Source: Pseudomonadota bacterium (GTDB lineage Bacteria; Pseudomonadota; Alphaproteobacteria; Sphingomonadales; Sphingomonadaceae). Taken from it: a DNA stretch of 40,553 bases. Position 1 is the first letter of the stretch; each line of letters starts with the position of its first letter. The translations under genes were made by a program, and so were the position numbers. The notes under the pieces are model-generated. The model searched no databases, was not told the DNA's origin, and was given only the letters and a program-made list of their open reading frames with translations. The stretch is from positions 1 to 40,553 of the forward strand of contig JAKPAG010000060.1 of NCBI GenBank assembly GCA_029779535.1. The letters run 5' to 3'. Below are positions 35,313 to 40,553 of this stretch, piece after piece.

Positions 35313-37640
35313 ATGCGTACCGCAGTGCTGCTTGCCCGCACCTCGCTTGTCGCCAGCGCCCTGGCCTCGTTCTATGCCCTGCCCGCCTATGCGCAGGACG
35401 CCGAAGCCGTGTCGGAAGACGACGGCGCAATCATCGTCACCGCCCGCCGCCGCGAGGAAAGCCTGGTCGACGTGCCGATCGCGATCACCGCGCTGTCGGG
35501 TGATCAGCTGGCCGCCAAGGGCGCGGCCGACATCACCTCGCTGGCCGAAACCGTCCCCAACGTGACGCTGGAAGCCAGCCGCGCGACCAACTCCACCCTG
35601 TCGGCCTTCATCCGCGGCGTTGGCCAGCAGGACCCGGTCTCGGGCTTCGAACAGGGCGTCGGCATCTACCTCGATGACGTCTACCTCAACCGCCCGCAGG
35701 CCGCCGTGCTCGACATCTATGACGTGCAGCGCATCGAAGTGCTGCGCGGTCCGCAGGGCACCCTCTATGGCCGCAACACCGTGGGCGGCGCGGTCAAGTA
35801 CGTGACCAAGCGGATCGACGATGTGGCGCACCTGTCGGCGCGCGGCACCTTCGGCAGCTACGACCAGGCTGACGGCGTGATCAGCGCCAGCACCCCGGTG
35901 GGCGATGGCACGCTGCGCTTTGGCGGCTCGCTCGCCCGCCTGTCGCGCGGCGGTTTCGGGAAGAACCTGACCACCGGCCTTGATAACTACAACAAGGACA
36001 TCTGGGCGGGCCGCGGCACCATTGAAGTGCACGCCGACGATTTCTTCGCCCGCATCTCGGCCGACTATACCCGCGACAAGTCGCTGCCGCGCGGCGGCCA
36101 CCGCCTGATCCCGGCGCAGCAGTCGGGCACGCCGGTGCTGGCCGATGTCTATGACACCCAGGGCGCGGCCAACTTCCCCAAGCAGGACATCAAGGCCTGG
36201 GGCACCAGCCTGTTCATGGAAGGCAAGCTGAATGACTGGCTGACGGCCCGTTCGATCACCAGCTACCGCAAGGACGATTCGGCCACCCCGATCGATTTCG
36301 ACGCGCTGCCGACGGTCGATCTTGACGTGCCGGGCTATTACAAGAACCGCCAGTTCAGCCAGGAAGTGCAGTTCCTGATCAGCGCGGGCAAGCTCAACGG
36401 CCTGATCGGCGCCTACTACCTCAACGCCTCGGCGCTGACCCAGTTCGAAAGCCGACTCTACACCACCAGCCCGGGCTTTGCCGCCTTCACCAATGCCGAC
36501 ATCGGCACCGATACCCTGGCCGGCTTCGCCGACTTCACCTATGACCTGACCGACCAGCTCAGCCTGTCGGTGGGCGGCCGCTACACCTGGGATCAGCGCA
36601 ACGGCTACATCCTGCGCCAGAACTACATCAACGGCGGCTCGCCGGTGTTCGGCAGCGCGGGGATCAAGTTCCTGGCCGCGCAGACCGACTTCCGCGGCAA
36701 GAGCACCTTCAAGAAGTTCACCCCCAAGGCCAGCCTCAGCTTCAAGCCGGCGCCGGGTCACCAGGTCTATGCCTCGTACTCGCAGGGCTTCAAGGGCGGC
36801 GGGTTCGACCCGCGCGGCGTGGGCATCAACGCGCTCGACCTCAACAACGACGGCGTGAAGAGCCAGGACGAAATCGCCAAGTTCCTCAGCTTCCGTCCTG
36901 AAAAGGTCGACAGCTACGAAGTGGGCTACAAGGCCGACCTGTTCGACCGCCGCGTCTACCTGGCGCTGGCCGGGTTCTACATGGACTATACCGACGTCCA
37001 GATCCCGGGCTCGGTCGCGTGCAACGCCGGCGGCGTCGCCACCTTCTGCGGCGTGGTTTCGAACGCGGGCAAGGCGCGCATGCAGGGCTTCGAAGCCGAA
37101 ACCCGCGCCAAGCTGATCCAGTCGGACACGGGCACGCTGACCCTGACCGGGTCGGTGGGCTACATCGATGCGAAGTACACCAAGTACATCACCAACATCG
37201 GCAACGTGCCGACCGACGTGGCCGCGTTCCGCAAGGTGCAGAACACCCCGGCCTGGTCGGGCGCGGTGGGCCTCGACTATGCGATGGACCTGATGGGCGG
37301 CACGCTGACCGCTTCGGGTGGGATGTCGTTCAAGGGCAAGACCTACCAGTTCGAAGTGCCCAACCCGTACCTCGACCAGAAGGCCTACCAGCTCTACGAC
37401 GCCAGCCTGGTCTACCGGGCCGAAGGCGGCCGCTGGTCGCTGGGCGTGTTCGGCAAGAACCTGACCAACAAGAAGTACAAGACCTCGGGCTACACCTTCA
37501 TGGCCGCCAACGCGACCACGGGGGCACTGACTACGCTGAGCAACGGCACCCTGGTGCCGGCGCTGGGCAAGGAAGGCGTGCTGACCGCGTTCTACGGCAA
37601 CCCGCGCCAGGTCTATGTCACCGCTTCGCTGAACTTCTGA
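35313..37640 (+). CDS. TonB-dependent outer-membrane receptor
   Basis: A 775-residue TonB-dependent receptor. A signal peptide ends near AYA-Q (27/28), then the TonB-box-like IIVTAR (40-45). A plug domain follows with ITALSGDQLAAKG, IRGVGQQDP and the RIEVLRGPQGTLYGRNTVGGAV block, then a 22-strand barrel ending in YVTASLNF with terminal Phe. GGGAGAG lies 8 bases before ATG 35313. Such receptors import siderophores, sugars, or in sphingomonads aromatic and lignin-derived compounds; the substrate is unreadable here. Control by the divergent TetR rather than Fur is suggested. Confidence 0.94.
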   Translation: MRTAVLLARTSLVASALASFYALPAYAQDAEAVSEDDGAIIVTARRREESLVDVPIAITALSGDQLAAKGAADITSLAETVPNVTLEASRATNSTLSAFIRGVGQQDPVSGFEQGVGIYLDDVYLNRPQAAVLDIYDVQRIEVLRGPQGTLYGRNTVGGAVKYVTKRIDDVAHLSARGTFGSYDQADGVISASTPVGDGTLRFGGSLARLSRGGFGKNLTTGLDNYNKDIWAGRGTIEVHADDFFARISADYTRDKSLPRGGHRLIPAQQSGTPVLADVYDTQGAANFPKQDIKAWGTSLFMEGKLNDWLTARSITSYRKDDSATPIDFDALPTVDLDVPGYYKNRQFSQEVQFLISAGKLNGLIGAYYLNASALTQFESRLYTTSPGFAAFTNADIGTDTLAGFADFTYDLTDQLSLSVGGRYTWDQRNGYILRQNYINGGSPVFGSAGIKFLAAQTDFRGKSTFKKFTPKASLSFKPAPGHQVYASYSQGFKGGGFDPRGVGINALDLNNDGVKSQDEIAKFLSFRPEKVDSYEVGYKADLFDRRVYLALAGFYMDYTDVQIPGSVACNAGGVATFCGVVSNAGKARMQGFEAETRAKLIQSDTGTLTLTGSVGYIDAKYTKYITNIGNVPTDVAAFRKVQNTPAWSGAVGLDYAMDLMGGTLTASGGMSFKGKTYQFEVPNPYLDQKAYQLYDASLVYRAEGGRWSLGVFGKNLTNKKYKTSGYTFMAANATTGALTTLSNGTLVPALGKEGVLTAFYGNPRQVYVTASLNF

Positions 37641-37672
37641 TCCAACCCTCTCCTTCCAGGATCGGAAGTCGC

Positions 37673-37704
37673 CAGGGCCTCCCGCAAGGGGGGCCCTGTT
37701 TTTT
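37673..37704 (+). terminator. intrinsic terminator of the TonB receptor gene
   Basis: An 11-bp stem (37673-37683 with 37688-37698, one T-G pair) closed by GCAA and followed by six T. It lies 32 bases after the stop codon. Confidence 0.92.
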
Positions 37705-37726
37705 GTGGGTGGGGGAGTCCTTGTTG

Positions 37727-37758
37727 GGTGCGGACAGGCCATCCGGCCTGTCCGCACC
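37727..37758. repeat. REP-like palindrome, perfect copy
   Basis: A perfect 14-bp stem with loop ATCC: GGTGCGGACAGGCC (37727-37740) pairs with GGCCTGTCCGCACC (37745-37758). CCGCC-GTCA-GGCGG follows directly. It matches the copies at 30099-30120 and 40394-40415. It lies between the receptor terminator and the end of the convergent smr gene. Confidence 0.85.
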
Positions 37759-37782
37759 GCCGTCAGGCGGAGCGAAACAACT

Positions 37783-38364
37783 CTACTTTGCCCGGCGCAG
37801 CACGATATAGAGCGCGCCCGCGCCGCCATGCTTGCGGTGGGCCGGGCGGACCGCCGCGATGCGGCTGGCATGAGCGCCGGCGGCGAGCCAGTCGATCACC
37901 TTGGCGCGGATCGCGCCGCGCCGTTCGCCCCGGTCCGCCGCTTCGGCAGGACGCGGGCGCCCGGTGATCAGCAGCACCACCCGCGCGCCGAGCGCCACGG
38001 CCTGGGCCAAGCCGTGATCGAGCCGGGCATGGGCGGCGTCAAGGCTGTGACCATGCAGGTCAAGCGTGAAATCGGGCGCAACCTCGGCCCGTGACAGCTT
38101 GCGTTCCCACGATGCATCCAGCCCGTGCCGGTCGAGCGGGCGGACCGGCGGGCGCGGTGGTTCGGCCCGGCGCTGCGGCGGCGGGGTGCCAGCCTTGGGC
38201 CGGGCCAGCAGCGCGCTCGCCATGTCCGGCGGCTCGGCAACAGGCGGCGCGGGGGGCGGGGCCGGACGCGGCGCGACGCGGCGACCGGGCAGCGGCGCCA
38301 CGGTCTGCGCCACGCGCGCCCATAGCTCCGCTTCCTGCGGCGAAAGGCGGCGCGGACGGCGCAT
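37783..38364 (-). CDS. Smr-domain protein
   Basis: A 193-residue protein with an N-terminal RRPRRLSPQEAELWARVA segment, a long Pro/Arg-rich linker (about 30-95), and a C-terminal Smr domain. The domain opens FTLDLHGHSLDAAHARL and continues VVLLITGRPR. Smr domains nick or bind nucleic acid; the alphaproteobacterial stand-alone form is uncharacterised. The usual second motif (HGKG-like) reads ITGRPR here. Its ATG overlaps the mltA stop by one base (TAATG), so it is the third gene of the Tim44-mltA-smr operon. Confidence 0.88.
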   Translation of the reverse strand: MRRPRRLSPQEAELWARVAQTVAPLPGRRVAPRPAPPPAPPVAEPPDMASALLARPKAGTPPPQRRAEPPRPPVRPLDRHGLDASWERKLSRAEVAPDFTLDLHGHSLDAAHARLDHGLAQAVALGARVVLLITGRPRPAEAADRGERRGAIRAKVIDWLAAGAHASRIAAVRPAHRKHGGAGALYIVLRRAK

Positions 38365-39557
38365 TACTGCTGCTTGATGCGGGCGAGCGTGCCCCGGGGC
38401 AGCAGCAGCACGGCGCTGCCCCGCCCGGTCATGCCCCCGGCGATCAGCCGCGCGGCATCGCCTGCGCCCCAGAAACTGTCGAACCGGTTCGCGCCCTTGA
38501 TCGCCCCGCCGGTATCCTGCGCCACCCACAGCCCGCTCGCCTCGGTCCGGTCAAGATCGAGCCAGACCGGCGCGCCCAGCGGCACGAAGGCCGGGTCCAC
38601 CGCCACGCTGCTCTTGCCGCGCACCGGCACGCCGAGCGCGCCCAGCGGGCCGTCGCCGGTCAATTCGCGGAAGAACACGAAGGACTTGTTCTCGCGCATC
38701 AGCGCCTTGCCGTCTTCGGGATGGTCGCGGACATATTGCATGATGCCCTGCATCGAACCGGAATATTGCCCCGGCCCGCTGCCCAGCAGCCCGCGTTCGC
38801 GCATCACCCCGCCGATCCCGGTATAGGGTTGGCCGTTCTGCCCGGCATAGCCGATCCGCACCACACTGCCATCGGGCGCGCGCAGGCGGCCCGAACCCTG
38901 GATCTGGAGGAAGAACATTTCCACCGGATCGGCCGCCCAGCCCAGTTCCAGCCCCTTGCCGGCCAGCGCCCCGTCCTCGATCTCTGCGCGGGTGTAATAG
39001 GGCACGAATTTGCCATCGGCGTCATAGCGGCCGAGCGGCTGGGTGCCGTTGGGATTGGCCGGCGCATCGCCCACCCTGGCCCGCACCAGGTCCGGCGGCA
39101 GGCGATAGACCGGCACATCGAAGCCCGGCTGGCGGGTGCGCGTGCCGGCAATCTCAGGCTCGTAGTAACCGGTGACGAACGCCTGTCCGCCGCCCACCTG
39201 GACGCTTTCGAGATAGGTCGGGAAAAAGCTGGCCGCATCCGCCTCGGGCCATTTGGCGGCGGCGGTGCAGGCCGGGATCCAGTCCGCCGGGCGGGTCAAT
39301 CCGCTGGCGTCGGTGCGGCTGGTCAACTTGGGGCAGCTTTCGCGAAAGGCACTGAGCGCCCCGGCGGCGTCGGTCTGGTCAAGCGCCATGCGCCCCAGCT
39401 CCGGCCCGGCCGCGACCCCGGCCAGCAGCGCTGTGGCCGGAGCCACGGCAGGCGCGACCGGAGGCTGCGCCGGCGGGATCAGCCGCACGCCGCAGGCGGA
39501 TAGCGCCATGGCCAGGGCCAGCGCGCCAAACGGGCGAAGGCACGCGCCCCGGGCCAA
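38364..39557 (-). CDS. mltA: membrane-bound lytic murein transglycosylase A
   Basis: A 397-residue MltA. It is a lipoprotein: the signal MARGACLRPFGALALAMALSAC ends in the lipobox LSAC-G. The MltA barrel contains FVTGYYEPEIAGTRTRQPGFDVPVY. The C-terminal 3D domain has IQGSGRL, GYAGQNGQPYTGIGG and WVAQDTGGAIKGANRFD with the catalytic-type Asp. It cleaves peptidoglycan to 1,6-anhydro products at the outer membrane. The start is TTG 39557, 3 bases after the upstream stop; ATG 39509 would cut the signal. Confidence 0.93.
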   Translation of the reverse strand: MARGACLRPFGALALAMALSACGVRLIPPAQPPVAPAVAPATALLAGVAAGPELGRMALDQTDAAGALSAFRESCPKLTSRTDASGLTRPADWIPACTAAAKWPEADAASFFPTYLESVQVGGGQAFVTGYYEPEIAGTRTRQPGFDVPVYRLPPDLVRARVGDAPANPNGTQPLGRYDADGKFVPYYTRAEIEDGALAGKGLELGWAADPVEMFFLQIQGSGRLRAPDGSVVRIGYAGQNGQPYTGIGGVMRERGLLGSGPGQYSGSMQGIMQYVRDHPEDGKALMRENKSFVFFRELTGDGPLGALGVPVRGKSSVAVDPAFVPLGAPVWLDLDRTEASGLWVAQDTGGAIKGANRFDSFWGAGDAARLIAGGMTGRGSAVLLLPRGTLARIKQQ

Positions 39558-39560
39558 GGA

Positions 39561-40226
39561 TCAGGCCTCGTCGGTTTCGTCGAGCAGCCAGTCGGGCGCG
39601 GCCAACGTGGTATCGCGGCTGAAGGTCCACAGGTCGCGCGCCTCGACCGCGTCGGTCAGCGATCCGGCCACGACCTGCCCTTCGGCATTGCGGGTAATCG
39701 CGGCGATGTCGGCGGTAAAGCGCACCGCAATCCGCGCCACGGGGGCCTGGAAGCTGGCGGCCACCACGGTTGCATCGTCGATCCGCACCAGCCGGTTTTC
39801 CAGCCGTTCGCCGCGCGCCGCGCGATCGTCGATCGCGGCGGCGAAAGCGTCGTAAACCTCGGCCTCGCACAGGTTCTTCAGCGCGTCCTTGTCGCCAGCC
39901 CAGAAGGCTTCGAGCACCATGCGGTAGGCGCCCTTGGCCCCTTCGACGAAGGCCAGCAGGTCAAACCGCCGGTCGGCCGCCGAAATTTCGCGCAGGCCGC
40001 GTTCGATCGCCGGGGTCACGCCGGGCACCATGGCGCGCGGCGCGGCTCCGCGATCGCCCTGTTCGGCAATCGGCTTGGCCGGCTTGAGCGGCAGGGCTTC
40101 AGGTTCGATCCGGCCCTGGATCGGCTTTTCCTCATGCTCGGCGCGGCGGCCCAGCACGGAATAGAGCCGCAGGCCCAGGAAGGCCGCAACCATGGCCATG
40201 ATGACGATCTCGACGGTCTTGTCCAC
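39561..40226 (-). CDS. Tim44/TimA-domain membrane-anchored protein
   Basis: A 221-residue protein with one N-terminal membrane helix (about 5-24, VEIVIMAMVAAFLGLRLYSVLG), a polar linker, and a Tim44-like domain. The domain has FVEGAKGAYRMVLEAFWAGD near 110 and a C-terminal DLWTFSRDTTLAAPDWLLDET, the family ending. In Caulobacter the related TimA is a membrane protein of unclear role. The start is GTG 40226. It heads the operon with mltA and smr, an order common in sphingomonads. Confidence 0.9.
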   Translation of the reverse strand: MDKTVEIVIMAMVAAFLGLRLYSVLGRRAEHEEKPIQGRIEPEALPLKPAKPIAEQGDRGAAPRAMVPGVTPAIERGLREISAADRRFDLLAFVEGAKGAYRMVLEAFWAGDKDALKNLCEAEVYDAFAAAIDDRAARGERLENRLVRIDDATVVAASFQAPVARIAVRFTADIAAITRNAEGQVVAGSLTDAVEARDLWTFSRDTTLAAPDWLLDETDEA

Positions 40227-40393
40227 GTATGTTCAGTCCCAGTGCACCGCGCGGGTGTGAGCGGCACCTTAGGGCCATTTAGGTAGCATTGACAAATGAA
40301 CAACGCGTGGACGGCCCGATCGGTGCGTTTTTTGGGATGGATGTGGTTTTTCGGTTGGGTGGGGAGGGTTCTTTGTCCGCCTCACGGCGGTGC

Positions 40394-40415
40394 GGACAGG
40401 CCATCCGGCCTGTCC
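40394..40415. repeat. REP-like palindrome, third locus
   Basis: GGACAGGCC-ATCC-GGCCTGTCC is a perfect 9-bp stem with loop ATCC, preceded by CCGCCTCACGGCGGTGC as in the reverse complement of the copy at 37727 (one base differs in the flank). Confidence 0.85.
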
Positions 40416-40416
40416 C

Positions 40417-40502
40417 TGCAACACCAGCCCGCTCCCCCGGCCCAACCACCCGCTCAAGGTACCCTGTGGGTGGTTGGGCCGGGGGAGCGGGCTGGTGTTG
40501 CA
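40417..40502. repeat. perfect 35-bp inverted repeat
   Basis: Positions 40417-40451 and 40468-40502 are exact reverse complements over 35 bases, with a 16-base spacer containing GGTACC. The arms contain GCCCGCTCCCCCGGC and end TGCAACACC, a sequence also found after the REP-like copy at 30121-30129. The next base outside each arm does not pair. Confidence 0.95.
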
Positions 40503-40503
40503 A

Positions 40504-40525
40504 GCTGATCGCGGAGGCGATCAGC
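40504..40525. repeat. GCTGATCGC hairpin module
   Basis: GCTGATCGC-GGAG-GCGATCAGC is a perfect 9-bp stem. It has the same position and inner form (CGC-GGA.-GCG) as the hairpin at 30129-30148, with a different outer stem, so pairing rather than sequence appears conserved. Confidence 0.8.
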
Positions 40526-40553
40526 GTACCAAACAAAGGACTCTCAAGCGAAT

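Larger units (their letters stand above)
40227..40553. other. gene-free 327-base stretch with palindromic repeats
   Basis: No coding region is supported. The first 160 bases hold the promoter region of the Tim44 operon and a T/G-rich stretch. From 40386 the sequence is almost wholly palindromic: CGGCGG flank, REP-like hairpin, large inverted repeat and a last hairpin. The right edge cuts whatever follows. Confidence 0.7.

Noticed and set aside
35229..37871. An 880-codon leftward frame opposite the TonB receptor
   Set aside because: The forward protein has a signal peptide, plug and barrel motifs; the reverse translation is His/Gly/Asp-rich with no domain, typical of GC-driven shadow frames. 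The same holds for 720-2330, 28393-30270 and 20352-22703.

Overview
The window reads as chromosome of a high-GC alphaproteobacterium of the order Sphingomonadales, most likely Novosphingobium, Sphingobium or a close relative. The signs are a LigM-type aryl O-demethylase and a LigF-like glutathione S-transferase, a TonB receptor whose mature start carries an IVTAR box, the Tim44-like/MltA/Smr order, an alphaproteobacterial two-ACT aspartokinase, and a strong GC bias that opens long shadow frames opposite most genes. No rRNA, tRNA, CRISPR array, prophage or transposase was seen.

From 1 to 16.4 kb the window is accessory and catabolic. A leftward operon (IclR regulator, acyl-CoA dehydrogenase, NADP-dependent medium-chain reductase cut by the window edge) diverges from a fucose-permease-type MFS transporter. 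The space between them holds two palindromic sites. A leftward CoA ligase followed by YqgE/AlgH diverges from a rightward operon of aldehyde dehydrogenase, amidohydrolase, short-chain dehydrogenase, LigF-like GST, alpha/beta hydrolase and TauD/TfdA dioxygenase. A leftward VOC protein and PurU follow. PurU diverges from ligM-metF-esterase across a 15-bp palindrome. The best reading is an island for lignin-type methoxylated aromatics. LigM moves the methyl ether carbon to tetrahydrofolate, MetF oxidises it, and PurU can release formate. The ligase, dehydrogenases, amidohydrolase and GST would handle side chains or ether-linked substituents. Its true substrate cannot be read from sequence.

From 16.4 to 28.9 kb most genes are housekeeping: rpmI-rplT with a textbook terminator, two tandem AraC paralogues, pheS-pheT, convergent aroC, a chain of four genes joined by 4-base overlaps (monooxygenase-like, ArsC/Spx-like, PnuC, ribosylnicotinamide kinase), mlaA with a peculiar upstream cascade of mini-ORFs, ubiG, and lysC.

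From 28.9 to 40.5 kb come a nitronate monooxygenase-like flavoprotein, glnK-amtB behind a near-perfect sigma-54 promoter, a prfC-phosphodiesterase pair, a TetR/TonB-receptor divergon with a clear operator, and the Tim44-mltA-smr operon. Three intergenic gaps here carry a family of REP-like palindromes with an ATCC loop. The last gap also holds a perfect 35-bp inverted repeat.

The items most worth following up are the island with three different ether-cleaving enzyme families, the mlaA leader, the TonB-box-like motif in MlaA, and the modular palindromic repeats.
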